Notes: a model not told the origin generated them from the letters alone. Positions 1-9,488 are shown, counted from the first letter of the stretch. The stretch is DNA of 64,000 bases from Diaphorobacter limosus (GCF_033100095.1 NZ_CP136921.1:962501-1026500), one strand, 5' to 3'. Made by a program: numbers and translations.

Positions 1-90
1 CTGCGCGCCAGCAAGGCATGCTGGCAGCTGGATGAAGAAGGCGAGTACTCCATGCGATCCTCCGGTGTGTGGTTGGAGAATTCATTCTAA
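1..90 (+). CDS. C-terminal end of an unidentified protein (partial)
   Basis: Frame 1 is open from the first base to a TAA at 88-90 and would encode the last 29 residues of a protein, ending in WLENSF. The stretch contains ACWQLDEEGEYSMR, which loosely recalls the W-x-L-x-x-x-G-x-Y tail seen in some polyphosphate kinases, but it is far too short to assign. The upstream part lies outside the window. That it is coding is inferred only from the open frame reaching the edge. Confidence 0.4.
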   Translation: MRASKACWQLDEEGEYSMRSSGVWLENSF

Positions 91-110
91 ATGCAAATCG
101 TTCGCATTTA
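88..110. promoter_or_regulatory. Palindrome resembling a Fur-type operator
   Basis: Seven-base arms TAAATGC (88-94) and GCATTTA (104-110) flank AAATCGTTC. The AT-rich 6-to-8-base arms with a short centre resemble beta-proteobacterial Fur boxes. It overlaps the stop codon of the partial gene at the window edge. No plus-strand gene follows and the next gene ends here from the other strand, so any target is unclear. Confidence 0.3.
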
Positions 111-175
111 AAAGAATCTTCGTGAACCCCATGCCAGCCGCTTTCGCAGGAGTTCTCCATCACCAATTCAACAGC

Positions 176-225
176 AAAATACCGCCTTAACGCTTGTGTA
201 TCAAGCGCAGATAGCAATTATTTTT
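176..225 (-). repeat. Dispersed palindromic repeat, copy 1
   Basis: Read on the minus strand it gives ATTGCTATCTGCGCTTG, a short loop, CAAGCG, then TTAAGGCGGTATTTT. The arms CGCTTG (191-196) and CAAGCG (202-207) pair perfectly. It matches the family found at about fifteen places in this window. It lies just past the 3' end of the ankyrin gene. Confidence 0.7.
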
Positions 226-231
226 ATAGCA

Positions 232-912
232 TTACCATTTGCCTGCACTGGGCTGGCGCCGGCGCACGGCCTGGGCGATCAGCTCCACCATGTCGGCGCG
301 GTCGGCCTGGCGGGCAAAGTCCAGCGCCGTCAGGCCCAGTTCGTTCTTCAGCGTCGGGTCGGCGCCCTCCTGCACCAAGAGCCGCGCCACATCGCCCGGG
401 CCGTAGCGCACGGCCATCATCAACGGCGTGGTGCCGTTGGGCGAGGCGGCGTCAATGTAGGCGTTTTCTTCCAGCAGCAGCGCCACCATGGCCTTGGCGT
501 CCTGCGTGGTGCCCGAGGCGGCGTAGTGCAGCGGCGTCCAGCCGGTCTTGTTGACGTCGGCGTCGAGTTTGATCAGGGCGCGCGCCGCCGGCAGGTTGCC
601 GCGCAGCGCGGCCAGCATCAGGGCGCTTTCGTCCTTGGCGTTGCGCTCCTCCACCTTCAGGCCCCTGGCGCCGATCAGGGCCGCGGCGGCCTTGCGTGAA
701 TCCTCGCGCAGCGCCACGACCAGCGCCGGCTGGCCCTTGGGGTCACGCGCATTCGGGTCGAAGCCGCGTTTGAGCAGATCGCTGATGGCGGCGCCGTTGT
801 CCAGCTCTATGGCCTTGAAGAAATCCTCGTAGGCGCCGGCATGGGCGCAGCCTGCGACGGGGCCCATGACCGCCAGGGTCAGCCAGGCCAGGGTGGTGCG
901 GCGGCGCGTCAT
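232..912 (-). CDS. Exported ankyrin-repeat protein
   Basis: 226 residues. The N-terminus has a basic start and hydrophobic core ending VAGC-AHA-GA, so it is either a lipoprotein (Cys22) or cleaved by signal peptidase I; the exact site is undecided. The rest is ankyrin repeats, with typical pieces such as [35 protein letters not shown] and [11 protein letters not shown], and no catalytic motif. The role is presumably periplasmic protein binding. Its ATG overlaps the TGA of the upstream TatD gene by 4 bp, so the two are translationally coupled. Partner unknown. Confidence 0.85.
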   Translation of the reverse strand: MTRRRTTLAWLTLAVMGPVAGCAHAGAYEDFFKAIELDNGAAISDLLKRGFDPNARDPKGQPALVVALREDSRKAAAALIGARGLKVEERNAKDESALMLAALRGNLPAARALIKLDADVNKTGWTPLHYAASGTTQDAKAMVALLLEENAYIDAASPNGTTPLMMAVRYGPGDVARLLVQEGADPTLKNELGLTALDFARQADRADMVELIAQAVRRRQPSAGKW

Positions 913-1718
913 GCTGCGGCTCCTTGCAAGAACAGCTGTTCAAAATTGCGGCTGGTGGCCTCGGCCACCTGCTCCACGGCCAGCCCCTTCACGGCCGCGA
1001 TCTGCCGGGCCACGAAGGGCACGTAGGACGGGTTGTTGGTCTTGCCGCGGTAGGGCACGGGCGCCAGGTAGGGGCTGTCGGTTTCGATCAGCAGCCTGTC
1101 CATGGGCACGAAGGCCGCCACATCGCGCAGATCCTGCGCGCTCTTGAAGGTGATGATGCCCGAGAAGGAGACATGGAAGCCCATGTCCAGCGCCGCGCGC
1201 GCCACCTGGGCGGTCTCGGTGAAGCAGTGGAATACCCCGCCGGCGCTGCCCGCGCCGCCGTCCTCGCCTTCCTCGCGCAGGATGGCCAACGTGTCCTCGG
1301 ATGCGCTGCGGGTGTGGATCACCAAGGGCTTGCCCGTCAACCGCGCCGCGCGGATATGGGTGCGAAAACGCTCGCGCTGCCAATCCAGGTCGGCAATGCT
1401 GCGTCCGCCCTTGCGGTCCTCCATACCGTAGTAGTCCAGCCCGGTCTCGCCAACGGCCACCACGCGCGGCAGCGCGGCGCGCTCGACCAGGTCTTGCACG
1501 GACGGCTCCGTCATGTGCTCGGTGTCGGGATGCACGCCCACGGTGGCCCAGAAATTGTCGTAGCGGGTGGCCAGGCCATGCACGGCGGCAAATTCCTCCA
1601 TCGTGGTGCAAATGCACAGCGCGCGATCAACCTGGGCCGCAGCCATGGCCTGGCGGATCTGCGGCAGCTGGTCGATCAGCTCGGGAAAGTTCAGGTGACA
1701 GTGAGAATCGACAAACAT
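909..1718 (-). CDS. ycfH: TatD family metal-dependent deoxyribonuclease (YcfH type)
   Basis: 269 residues, normal for the family. Metal-binding signatures in order: the HxH motif in VDSHCHLNF at the N-terminus, [10 protein letters not shown] (Glu) in the middle, LVIHTRS and VFHCFTE (His), and [11 protein letters not shown] (Asp) near residue 200. Family members are cytoplasmic TIM-barrel hydrolases with 3'-5' exonuclease activity on DNA. Its place after mltG-tmk-holB-pilZ is the order known in Pseudomonas, and E. coli has the same neighbours without pilZ. A terminator separates it from pilZ, so it is probably transcribed from its own start together with the ankyrin gene. Confidence 0.92.
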   Translation of the reverse strand: MFVDSHCHLNFPELIDQLPQIRQAMAAAQVDRALCICTTMEEFAAVHGLATRYDNFWATVGVHPDTEHMTEPSVQDLVERAALPRVVAVGETGLDYYGMEDRKGGRSIADLDWQRERFRTHIRAARLTGKPLVIHTRSASEDTLAILREEGEDGGAGSAGGVFHCFTETAQVARAALDMGFHVSFSGIITFKSAQDLRDVAAFVPMDRLLIETDSPYLAPVPYRGKTNNPSYVPFVARQIAAVKGLAVEQVAEATSRNFEQLFLQGAAA

Positions 1719-1732
1719 GGTGGTAAAGAAAC

Positions 1733-1760
1733 AAAAACGCCGACCGGCGCGCGGTCGGCG
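1733..1760 (-). terminator. Intrinsic terminator after pilZ
   Basis: A perfect 9-bp stem, CGCCGACCG (1738-1746) and CGGTCGGCG (1752-1760), with a 5-nt loop. On the minus strand it is followed by TTTTTGTTTCTTT. It would end the mltG-tmk-holB-pilZ transcript just before tatD. Confidence 0.85.
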
Positions 1761-1776
1761 GTTGAGCGGGTAAAGC

Positions 1777-2136
1777 TCAAATGGTCTGCGTGGGCTTGTC
1801 CGAGGCCAGGGCGGTGCCCAGGATTTCCTCGATCTTGTGCTTGAGCTGGCGCGATTTTTCGTCCTTGGGGAACTGGATGCCCACGCCCTGCGTGCGGTTG
1901 CCGGCCGCGCGTGCGGGGGTCACCCAGGCCACACGGCCGGCCACGGGGTAGCGCTGCGGGTCATCGGGTAGCGTCAGCAGCACGTAGACATCGTCGCCCA
2001 GCTTGTACTCGCGCGGCGTGGGCACGAAGATGCCGCCTTCCTCGAAGAACGGGATGTAGGCCGCGTACAGCGCGGCCTTTTCCTTGATGTTCAGCTGCAT
2101 GACGCTGGGGCGCGGCGCTGTGGAGGGACTGCTCAT
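1777..2136 (-). CDS. pilZ: PilZ, type IV pilus assembly protein
   Basis: 119 residues forming one PilZ domain. FFEEGGIFVPT sits at about residues 30-40, the beta-barrel segment GRVAWVTP follows, and QGVGIQF completes the core. The N-terminus lacks the RxxxR motif that binds cyclic di-GMP, as in the founding P. aeruginosa PilZ, which works by protein contacts in pilus biogenesis. The gene sits 16 bp after holB, the same place as in Pseudomonas. The pilus role is inferred from orthology; no other pilus genes are in the window. Confidence 0.88.
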   Translation of the reverse strand: MSSPSTAPRPSVMQLNIKEKAALYAAYIPFFEEGGIFVPTPREYKLGDDVYVLLTLPDDPQRYPVAGRVAWVTPARAAGNRTQGVGIQFPKDEKSRQLKHKIEEILGTALASDKPTQTI

Positions 2137-2152
2137 GGGTGGCTTTGGTCGT

Positions 2153-3148
2153 TCAACGGCGAGAGTTTAGTGTGCTCTTCGCCTGCGCTACAAGCGACTC
2201 CAGCATCAGGCCGGCGTTGAAGGGGTGATCGGCCGTGCGCGCCTCCTGCATCAGGGCGCGCGACCAGCGCGTGAGTGGGCCCACGCCCGGCGCCTGCGGC
2301 AGGTCGGCTGCGGCAAAGTAGCGCGGCTGTGCGCCCACGCGGCTGGCCAGCAGGTCGTGGCAGAGCTTTTGCAGCGCATCCACGGCCTGGGCCGGTTCCA
2401 GGTCGGCCAGGGCCGCCACCTCACCGCGCGCCATGGCCCTGGGGATCAGCGCCCAGGCCTGGGGGCTGCGGCCGGCGCGGTGCAGGGCCAGCACGTCGTC
2501 GGGCCGGCCACCGGCGGCGCGCAGCAGTGCCTGAGCCGCATCCGGCGTCACGCCCTGCTCCACCAGCCAGGCCTGCGCCACGTCGGCCCGGGGCCAGAGC
2601 ATGGTGTGGCCCAGGCAGCGGCTGCGTATGGTGGGCAGCAGCTCGTGCGCGGCCTCGGTGGCGAGCACAAAGCGCACGTCACCGGGCGGCTCCTCCAGCG
2701 TCTTCAGCAGCGCGTTGGCCGTGACATGGTTCATCTGCTCGGCCGGAAACACCAGCACCGCCTTGCCGCGCCCGCGCCCGCAGGTGCGCTGGGCAAACTC
2801 GACGGCGTCGCGCATGGCCTCGACACGGATCTCGCGGCTGGGCTTGCGCTTCTTGTCCTCGATCTCGGCCTGGGCCTTCTCGGGCAGGGGCCAGCCCAGG
2901 GCCAGCATCTGCGTCTCGGGCATGAGCACGCACAGGTCGGCATGGGTGTGCACCGCTATGCCGTGGCAGCTGGCGCACTGGCCACAGGCGCCCTGCTCGG
3001 TGGGCGCCTCGCACAGCCAGGCGCGCACCAGCTCCAGCGCGAGCTGGTACTGGCCCAGGCCCGAGGGCCCCTGCAGCAGCCAGGCATGGCCGCGCTGGGC
3101 CAAGAGCTGTGTGCGCTGCGCGGCAATCCAGGGCGCGACCGCCGTCAT
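2153..3148 (-). CDS. holB: DNA polymerase III subunit delta' (HolB)
   Basis: 331 residues from the ATG at 3148, which overlaps the tmk stop by 4 bp (ATGA). The frame stays open further upstream, but that part is only tmk read out of frame. Features: an AAA+ fold with a degenerate P-loop (GPSGLGQ, Gln in place of Lys), a four-cysteine zinc module (CGQCASC plus an upstream Cys), [11 protein letters not shown] (a clamp-loader signature) and IRSRC in the sensor region. Delta' is the non-hydrolysing stator of the clamp loader, so the missing P-loop lysine is expected. Confidence 0.93.
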   Translation of the reverse strand: MTAVAPWIAAQRTQLLAQRGHAWLLQGPSGLGQYQLALELVRAWLCEAPTEQGACGQCASCHGIAVHTHADLCVLMPETQMLALGWPLPEKAQAEIEDKKRKPSREIRVEAMRDAVEFAQRTCGRGRGKAVLVFPAEQMNHVTANALLKTLEEPPGDVRFVLATEAAHELLPTIRSRCLGHTMLWPRADVAQAWLVEQGVTPDAAQALLRAAGGRPDDVLALHRAGRSPQAWALIPRAMARGEVAALADLEPAQAVDALQKLCHDLLASRVGAQPRYFAAADLPQAPGVGPLTRWSRALMQEARTADHPFNAGLMLESLVAQAKSTLNSRR

Positions 3149-3798
3149 GGCGTGGCCCCCTGCAGCCAACCACGCGCGGCCACGGCGGCCAGCATCTGGG
3201 CGGCGACCTGCGCGCGCGGCTGGGCGCCGTCCAGGCGGGCAAAGCGCTGCGTGGCGCCGGCGGCACGATCGGCATAGCCGCGCGCCACGCGGGTGAAAAA
3301 CTCCACGCCCTCGGCCTCGAAGCGATCGGGGGTGCGCGCGGCGGCCAGGCGCTCGGCCGCCACCTCGGGCGGTACGTCGAACCACAGGGTCAGATCCGGG
3401 TTTCGCATCAAATCGGGCTCTAGGGCAATACCCGTCTGCGCAAGGCGCTCCATATAAGAGAGCACCTGCAGATCAAAGCCGCGCCCTACCCCCTGGTAGG
3501 CAAAGGTGGCGTCGGTGAAGCGGTCGCACAGCACCACGTCGCCGCGCGCCAGCGCCGGCTCTATCACCACGCGCAGATGGTCGCGCCGCGCGGCAAACAC
3601 CAGCAGCGTCTCGGTCAACGCGTCCATGGCATCGTGCAGCAGCATGGCGCGCAGCTTCTCGGCCAGCGGCGTGCCACCCGGTTCACGCGTGAGCGTCACT
3701 TGGCGCCCGGCGGCGCGCAGGGCCTGTGCCAGGGTGTCGATATGCGAGGACTTGCCCGCGCCGTCTATGCCCTCGAAGGTGATGAACAGGCCTTGCAT
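3145..3798 (-). CDS. tmk: Thymidylate kinase (dTMP kinase)
   Basis: 217 residues. It phosphorylates dTMP to dTDP in the cytoplasm. The P-loop is [11 protein letters not shown] at residues 8-18; the substrate-binding [14 protein letters not shown] and the DRF motif in [14 protein letters not shown] follow. Its ATG starts directly after the mltG stop and its TGA overlaps the holB start, so mltG-tmk-holB are tightly coupled. Confidence 0.97.
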   Translation of the reverse strand: MQGLFITFEGIDGAGKSSHIDTLAQALRAAGRQVTLTREPGGTPLAEKLRAMLLHDAMDALTETLLVFAARRDHLRVVIEPALARGDVVLCDRFTDATFAYQGVGRGFDLQVLSYMERLAQTGIALEPDLMRNPDLTLWFDVPPEVAAERLAAARTPDRFEAEGVEFFTRVARGYADRAAGATQRFARLDGAQPRAQVAAQMLAAVAARGWLQGATP

Positions 3799-4788
3799 TT
3801 ATTTCTGCCCGCGTTGGTAGCGATTGACGGCGCGGTTGTGCTCGTCCAGCGATTCGCTGAAGTGACTGGAACCGTCGCCGCGCGCCACAAAGTACAGCGC
3901 CCTGGTTTGCGCCGGCTGCACGGCGGCCAGCAGCGCGGCGCGGCCCGGCATGGCGATCGGGGTGGGCGGCAGGCCGGCGCGGGTGTAGGTGTTGTAGGGT
4001 GTGTCGGCCTGCAGGTCGCGCCGGCGCAGGTTGCCGTCAAATTTTTCGCCCAGGCCGTAGATCACCGTGGGGTCGGTCTGCAGCAGCATGCCCATACGCA
4101 GGCGGTTGGTGAACACGCCGGCGATCTGGGCGCGGTCCTCGGCACGGCCAGTTTCCTTCTCGACAATGCTGGCCAGGATCAGCGCCTGGTCGGCGGACTT
4201 GAGCGGCGTATCCGGCGCGCGCTGCGCCCAGGCGGCTTCCAGACGTCTGTCCATGGCATGCAGGGCGCGGCGGAGCACGGCCAGATCGCTGCTGCCCTTG
4301 GCGTAGGTGTAGGTATCGGGAAAGAAACGGCCCTCTGCGGCCAAGCCAGCATGCCCAAGGCGGGCCATGATGTCGGCATCGCTCCAATCCGCGGTCTCGG
4401 GTTTGAGCTGCTCGGCGCGTGCCAGGGCCTGGCGCAGCTGGCGGAAGTTCCAGCCCTCCACCAGGGTCACGGCGCGCAGCGCCTCCTCGCCTCGCACCAG
4501 TTTCTGCAGCAACTCATAGGGGCTGGTGCCCTGGGGGATTTCGTAATTGCCGGCCTTGATGCCGCGATCCTTGCCCGACAGGCGAAACCACCAATACAGC
4601 AGGCGGGCATCGGTCTGCACCCCGGCCTGAACCACGGCGCGGGCCACGGCGCGCGGCGTGGTGCCGGGCTCTATCTCCAGCTCCAGCGACTGGTTCGCGG
4701 CCAGTGTCAGGGGCGCCTGCAGCCACCACGCGGCCGCGGCGCCAACGATCACGGCAATGAGCACCAGCAAAACGAGAAAACGACGCAC
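3799..4788 (-). CDS. mltG: Endolytic murein transglycosylase MltG
   Basis: 329 residues with a GTG start. One N-terminal membrane anchor (about residues 5-24) is followed by a LysM-like region and the YceG catalytic domain. The catalytic glutamate lies in ASIVEKETG, with LQTDPTVIYGLG and GLPPTPIAMPG downstream. The enzyme cuts nascent glycan strands in the periplasm and so sets peptidoglycan chain length. It is first in the operon with tmk, holB and pilZ; a divergent gene starts 47 bp away, so the promoters share this short gap. Confidence 0.95.
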   Translation of the reverse strand: MRRFLVLLVLIAVIVGAAAAWWLQAPLTLAANQSLELEIEPGTTPRAVARAVVQAGVQTDARLLYWWFRLSGKDRGIKAGNYEIPQGTSPYELLQKLVRGEEALRAVTLVEGWNFRQLRQALARAEQLKPETADWSDADIMARLGHAGLAAEGRFFPDTYTYAKGSSDLAVLRRALHAMDRRLEAAWAQRAPDTPLKSADQALILASIVEKETGRAEDRAQIAGVFTNRLRMGMLLQTDPTVIYGLGEKFDGNLRRRDLQADTPYNTYTRAGLPPTPIAMPGRAALLAAVQPAQTRALYFVARGDGSSHFSESLDEHNRAVNRYQRGQK

Positions 4789-4835
4789 AACCCTGCAGCC
4801 CGTAAGAGAGACAACCGGGCATCATAATTCAGCGC

Positions 4836-5774
4836 ATGAACGACAAGCAGCCAGCGCCGTCCACCCTGCCCCGGGACGGCGTGTCCCCCCTGAACCATCT
4901 TGGCGTGATCCGCGTAGCCGGTGAAGACGCCGCCAAATTCCTCCACGGCCAGCTGACCCAGGACTTTGCCCTGCTGGACGAGCAGCACGCACGGTTGGCC
5001 GCCCTGCTGACGGCCAAGGGCCGCATGCTCGCCAGCTGCATCGCCTTCAAGCGCAGCGATGCCGAGGTGCTGCTGGTCTGCGCACGCGACCTGCTGGCGC
5101 CCACGCTCAAGCGCCTGTCCATGTTCGTGCTGCGCGCCAAGGCGCGCCTGAGCGATGCCAGCGGCGACTACGCCCTCTACGGCCTGCTGGGTGACGCCGC
5201 GCGCGCCGCGCTGCCCGAGGGCGACGAGCCCTGGGCCAAGGCCGACCTGGGCGACGCCAGCGTGGTGCGCCTGTACCCCGCCGACGGCCAGCCGCGCGCG
5301 CTGTGGCTGGCGCCCGCCGCCAGCCCCGCACCCGCCGGCGCGCCGACCAGCGAGGCACTGTGGCTGTGGAGCGAGGTGAGGAGCGGCGTCGCCACGCTGA
5401 CCGCCCCGGTGGTCGAGGCCTTCGTGCCGCAGATGCTGAACTACGAATCGGTGGGTGGCGTGAACTTCAAGAAGGGCTGCTACCCCGGCCAGGAGGTGGT
5501 GGCGCGCAGCCAGTTCCGCGGCACGCTCAAGCGCCGCGCCTACCTGGCCCATGCGCCGGCCCCGGTCGCCGTCGGTGCCGAGGTGTTTGCACAGGATGAC
5601 GCCGAGCAGCCCGTGGGCCTGGTGGTGCAGGCTGCCGCTGCGCCCGGTGGCGGCGTGGATGCGCTGGTGTCGCTGCAGATTGCCGCCACTGCCGGGGCGC
5701 TGCAGGTGGGCGCCGCGCAGGGCGTGCCGCTGACGCTGCTGCCCCTGCCCTACGCGCTGCTGGAAGACATTTGA
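4836..5774 (+). CDS. ygfZ: Folate-binding protein YgfZ (GcvT-like, iron-sulfur cluster repair)
   Basis: 312 residues. The diagnostic K-G-C-Y-x-G-Q-E motif is present as KGCYPGQEVVAR around residue 215, and the N-terminus has the FLHGQLTQD segment typical of the GcvT-related family. Family members bind tetrahydrofolate and help maintain some Fe-S enzymes, including the tRNA-modifying MiaB. It is transcribed away from mltG and followed 24 bp later by an MFS gene. Confidence 0.92.
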   Translation: MNDKQPAPSTLPRDGVSPLNHLGVIRVAGEDAAKFLHGQLTQDFALLDEQHARLAALLTAKGRMLASCIAFKRSDAEVLLVCARDLLAPTLKRLSMFVLRAKARLSDASGDYALYGLLGDAARAALPEGDEPWAKADLGDASVVRLYPADGQPRALWLAPAASPAPAGAPTSEALWLWSEVRSGVATLTAPVVEAFVPQMLNYESVGGVNFKKGCYPGQEVVARSQFRGTLKRRAYLAHAPAPVAVGAEVFAQDDAEQPVGLVVQAAAAPGGGVDALVSLQIAATAGALQVGAAQGVPLTLLPLPYALLEDI

Positions 5775-5798
5775 GCGCGTTCAGGCTGCAACGCCGCC

Positions 5799-6989
5799 GT
5801 GGCTGAGCGCCCTCGCATCGCGCTGGCCTGGCTGGCCACGGTGGTGCTGGTCACGCTGAACCTGCGGCCCTTTCTCACCGCCATCGGGCCGCTCACGCCG
5901 ACCATACAGGCGCACACCGGGCTGGGACTGCAGACGCTGGCCTGGCTCACGCTGCTGCCCATGGCCCTGATGGGCGCGGGCACCTGGCTGGCGCCTGCGC
6001 TACTGCCCCGCCTGGGCGCACGACCCACACTGGCGCTGGCGCTCACGCTGCTGGCCCTGGGTTGCGCGCTGCGCCTGGTGCCCGCCTGGCTGCTGGCCAC
6101 CGCCGCGCTGTGCGGCGTGGGCGTGGCGCTGGTACAGGGCACGCTGCCGGGCCTGATCAAGCTGCACACGCCACGCCACGTGGCACCGATGATGGGCGTG
6201 TACTCGGCCTCCCTCATGGGCGGCGGCGCTTTAGGCGCGCAGCTGTCACCACTGGCGCTGCAGTGGGGCCTGGGCTGGAGCGGCGCCCTGGCGCTGTGGA
6301 CGCTGCCGGTGCTGGCGGCGCTGGCGCTGGCCTGGTGGCAGCTGGGCCGCATGGCGACGCCCGCGGCCGGCGCCACGCAGCGTGGCGCCAGCGCCTGGCT
6401 GCTGCGCCGCCCGCGCACCTGGTATCTGATGCTGGCCTTTGGCCTGATGAACGGCGGCTACGCCAGCATGATTGCGTGGCTGGCGCCCCACTACCAGGAG
6501 CTGGGCTGGAGCGCCGCGCAGAGCGGCACGCTGGTCGCCCTGCTGTCGATCGCTCAGGCGGCAGCGGCCCTGCTGCTGCCGGTGCTGGCCGCGCGCGGCG
6601 GGCCAGACCGCCGGCCCTGGCTATGGTTCACCCTGGGCTGCCAGGCGCTGGGCTTTGCGCTGCTGGCCATGGCACCTCTTGCCGCGCCACTGGCCACGGC
6701 CATCGTGCTGGGCGTGGGCCTGGGCGGCTGCTTCACCTTCTTCATGCTGGTGGCACTGGACCATTTGCGCGCGCCGCTGCAGGCCGGCGCGCTGAACGCG
6801 CTCATGCAGGGCGGCGGCTTTCTGCTCTCGGCCCTGCCGCCCTGGCTGATGGCGCGGCTGCACCAGGGCGGCGGCGGGTTCTCCGGTGGCTGGTGGCTGC
6901 AGTGCGCCATGGCGCTGCTGGTGGCCGTGCTGGTGGCGCGCCTGGCACCCACGCAGTACGAGCGCGTGATGCAGCCGCCGGTGCCGTGA
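5799..6989 (+). CDS. MFS transporter, CynX/NimT family
   Basis: 396 residues, GTG start, with about twelve hydrophobic segments. The beginning (LNLRPFLTAIGPLTPTIQ) is typical of the CynX/NimT group of the major facilitator superfamily, which contains cyanate and 2-nitroimidazole transporters. Substrate cannot be read from the sequence. It starts 24 bp after ygfZ. A decayed kinase gene begins 22 bp downstream. Confidence 0.88.
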   Translation: MAERPRIALAWLATVVLVTLNLRPFLTAIGPLTPTIQAHTGLGLQTLAWLTLLPMALMGAGTWLAPALLPRLGARPTLALALTLLALGCALRLVPAWLLATAALCGVGVALVQGTLPGLIKLHTPRHVAPMMGVYSASLMGGGALGAQLSPLALQWGLGWSGALALWTLPVLAALALAWWQLGRMATPAAGATQRGASAWLLRRPRTWYLMLAFGLMNGGYASMIAWLAPHYQELGWSAAQSGTLVALLSIAQAAAALLLPVLAARGGPDRRPWLWFTLGCQALGFALLAMAPLAAPLATAIVLGVGLGGCFTFFMLVALDHLRAPLQAGALNALMQGGGFLLSALPPWLMARLHQGGGGFSGGWWLQCAMALLVAVLVARLAPTQYERVMQPPVP

Positions 6990-7011
6990 AGCCGCGTGCC
7001 AGAATTTACCC

Positions 7012-8230
7012 ATGAACGGATTGCGACGCATGGCGCCCTGGTGGCTGGCCTGGCTGGTGCTGGGCGCAGCCGGCTGCGTCTGGCTGGCGCAACAGCGCCT
7101 GCAGCAACTGCATGACAGTTTTGACACCGGCGCGCGCATTGCCCACCGCGTGCTCAGCCAGCGCATGGTGCAGCACGAGGCCATCCTGGCCACGCTGGTT
7201 TTGCTGCAACCTGAAAGCCGCGCCACCGAGCCGGCCCCCTGGAGCGCCCTCACCCGCCCCTACCCACAGGTGCGCGAAGTGCTGCGCCATGACCATGGCG
7301 CGCCCGCCTGGCCTGCTGGCTGGCCGCCGGGCATGGATGCGGCACTCGCACAATCCCGCGCCAGCGGCCACGCCGTGCTGGCTCCGAGCAATCTGACCGG
7401 TGGCCAGCTCTACCTGGTGCAGGCCGGAACACCAGCCAGCTTTGCCCTGCGCCTGGATCTGCGCACCACGGCCCTGGCCGACGACTGGCCGCTGTCGCCC
7501 GGCAGCCCGGTGCACGCCTGGCTCGCGCTCGATGGTCAACGCTACACCATCCAGGGCGCCGCGGAAAACGCTGCACGCTGGCAGTGGCAGGCCGCCAAAA
7601 CGCTGGCCGCCACAAGCCAGCCCCTTGTGCTGCACATGCAGCAGGCGGTGCGCGCGGCCATGCTGCCGTGGGGCAGCATGCTGGGCTGGTTGGCGGGCAG
7701 CGCCGCCCTGCTCACGGCGCTGCGCCAGCTGCTGCGCCAGCGCGTGGCGCGCCGGCGCGCCGAGCAGCTGCTGCAGCTGGGCCAGGTGGCGCGCTTGAAC
7801 ACCCTGGGCGAGCTTGCCGCCGGCATGGCGCACGAGCTCAACCAGCCACTCACGGCGGTGCTTGCCAGCAGCCAGGCCGCGCAGCGCCTGCTGGCCGAGG
7901 ACGCGCCCGACATGCCGCTGCTGCGCCAGGCCCTGGCGCAGGTGGTGGCGCAGGCGCGGCGCGCATCGGATGTGGTGACCAGGCTGCGCCGCCTGGTCGA
8001 GCGCCCCGACGCAGCCATGCAGAGCAGCGCCATCGACCTGCCCCAGGCCGTCATCGATGCGCTGCACCTGCTCGAACCGCAGCTGTCCGCCCACAAGGTA
8101 CATCTGCACCCGCAGTTCGCCCCCGGCCTGCCTGCGGCCCGTGCCGATGCGGTGGCGTTGCAACAAATCCTGCACAACCTGCTGACCAACGCGCTGCAGG
8201 CGATGGACACCACGCCCGTGGGCGAACGCC
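7012..8230 (+). pseudogene. Truncated sensor histidine kinase
   Basis: From the ATG the frame encodes an N-terminal membrane segment (about residues 10-27), a periplasmic sensor of roughly 190 residues, a second membrane segment (about 223-242) and a dimerisation domain with the phospho-acceptor His274 in ELAAGMAHELNQPL. The ATPase domain begins normally and reaches the N box (LLTNALQAM, Asn393). About 12 codons later homology stops: the G1, F and G2 boxes are missing. The frame runs on to 8439 but those codons belong to another gene read out of frame. It cannot bind ATP normally. No response regulator is left beside it. Confidence 0.85.
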
Positions 8231-8539
8231 GGCCAGGTGCGCGCGCAGCTGCGCGCCGACAACGCCGGCCCGCACACCCTGGAGGCCAGCCGCCTGAAGG
8301 CCTACACCTCGGCATCGGCCAAGAACGCCACCAGCGCCATCATGGAAACCTCGCAAAAGAACCCTGGCGCGGCCAACCTGGGCCAGATTCCAGGCTATCT
8401 GCTGCTGGGCGGCGGCCTGCCGGTCAAGGCGGGCAATGAGGTGATAGGCGCCGTGGGCATCGGCGGCGCCCCTGGCGGCCATCTGGACGAGCAATGCGCC
8501 AAGGCGGCGCTCGACCAGGTGCAGGAGCTGCTCAAGTAA
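8226..8539 (+). pseudogene. N-terminally truncated HbpS/GlcG-family haem-binding protein
   Basis: About 100 residues from the GTG at 8237, in a different frame from the preceding kinase. VRAQLRADNAGPHTLEAS, the KNATSAIMETSQKNPGAA segment, YLLLGGGLPVKAG and VIGAVGIGGAPGG match the C-terminal two-thirds of small haem-binding HbpS/GlcG-like proteins, many of which are exported. The missing part is the start, including any signal peptide. The fragment abuts the kinase remnant without a gap, so one deletion most likely removed the end of one gene and the beginning of the other. A GTG-started cytosolic product is possible but no good ribosome site is seen. Confidence 0.8.
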
Positions 8540-8562
8540 ATCCGCTAGCCCATCCAGCAGGC

Positions 8563-8621
8563 TTCAAGCCAAAAAAAGCTTTGGCGCTTGCCAGATAAGC
8601 GCAAGCAGCTATCAATAGAAT
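8563..8621 (-). repeat. Dispersed palindromic repeat, copy 2
   Basis: On the minus strand: ATTGATAGCTGCTTGCGCTT, loop, AAGCGCCAAAGC, then a T-rich GCTTTTTTTGGC. Arms GCGCTT (8584-8589) and AAGCGC (8597-8602) are perfect. It sits between two convergent genes and could serve as their terminator. Confidence 0.75.
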
Positions 8622-8623
8622 AG

Positions 8624-9484
8624 TTAAGAAAGCATGCGCCGCATGGTGATGTGGGCGATGCCCGCTTCCTCGAACACCGCACCCACGGGCACAAAGCCGG
8701 CGCGGCGGTAAAAGCCTTCGGCGCTGCACTGCGCGTGCAGCGTCACCTGGGCGTCACCGCGCGCCTGTGCGGCCCGCACCAGAGCATCGAGCACCGCGCG
8801 GCCCCAGCGCTGGCCGCGCACCACGCGATCGACGGCCATGCGGCCTATGCGCGCGTCGCCCGGTGCCTCGTACAACAGGCGGCCGGTGGCCACGGGCTGG
8901 GCCAGGCGGTTATAGGCCACGGCGTGCACGGCCGTGGGGTCGTGCGCGTCCAGCTCTATGGCGGGGTCTATGCCCTGCTCCTGCACGAACACCGCCATGC
9001 GCAGTGCCGTGGCATCGGCGCCCAGCGTGGCCCAGTCGCCCACGCGCAGTTCCACCATCTCGCCACCGGCCTCATAGTGCTCGATCATGGTGCGCAGCGC
9101 GGGCGGTACGGGGCGCTTGGTCTGCGTGGCCGGGTCGGCAAACACGTAGACCAGCTCCACCGTGGCCAGCAGCCGGTCGCCGGCGAACATGGCGCATTCG
9201 AACAGCAGCGAGGTATGGCCCACGCGCGCGCAGCGCATGCCCACGTCCAGCAGGTCGTCCAGGCGCGCCGAGGCGTGGTATTGCACCGTGGCCTGCTTCA
9301 GATACACCTCGCCGCCCAGGGCCTGCATGCCGGTCTCGTAAGGCAGGGCCAGGGCGCGCCAGTAATCGGTCATGGCGCAGTCGGCATAGGTCAGGTAATG
9401 GGCGTTGAAGACGATTTTCTGGATGTCCACCTCGGCCCAGCGCACGCGCAGGCGGTGAAAACAGCGGAAGTCCTGGCGTTGCAT
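8624..9484 (-). CDS. Fusion of a 4HBT acyl-CoA thioesterase and a GNAT acetyltransferase
   Basis: 286 residues from the ATG at 9484. Residues 1-140 form a hot-dog thioesterase of the 4-hydroxybenzoyl-CoA type, with the catalytic aspartate context RWAEVDIQKIVFNAHYL near the N-terminus and the later LVYVFADP strand. Residues 150-286 form a GNAT domain, with the acetyl-CoA loop in RGQRWGRAVLDALV and a C-terminal AEGFYRRAGFV. The start lies 4 bp after the esterase stop, so it is the third gene of an operon with a hydratase-family protein and an esterase. Substrates are unknown; one domain releases CoA and the other consumes acetyl-CoA. Confidence 0.85.
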   Translation of the reverse strand: MQRQDFRCFHRLRVRWAEVDIQKIVFNAHYLTYADCAMTDYWRALALPYETGMQALGGEVYLKQATVQYHASARLDDLLDVGMRCARVGHTSLLFECAMFAGDRLLATVELVYVFADPATQTKRPVPPALRTMIEHYEAGGEMVELRVGDWATLGADATALRMAVFVQEQGIDPAIELDAHDPTAVHAVAYNRLAQPVATGRLLYEAPGDARIGRMAVDRVVRGQRWGRAVLDALVRAAQARGDAQVTLHAQCSAEGFYRRAGFVPVGAVFEEAGIAHITMRRMLS

Positions 9485-9488
9485 GGGC

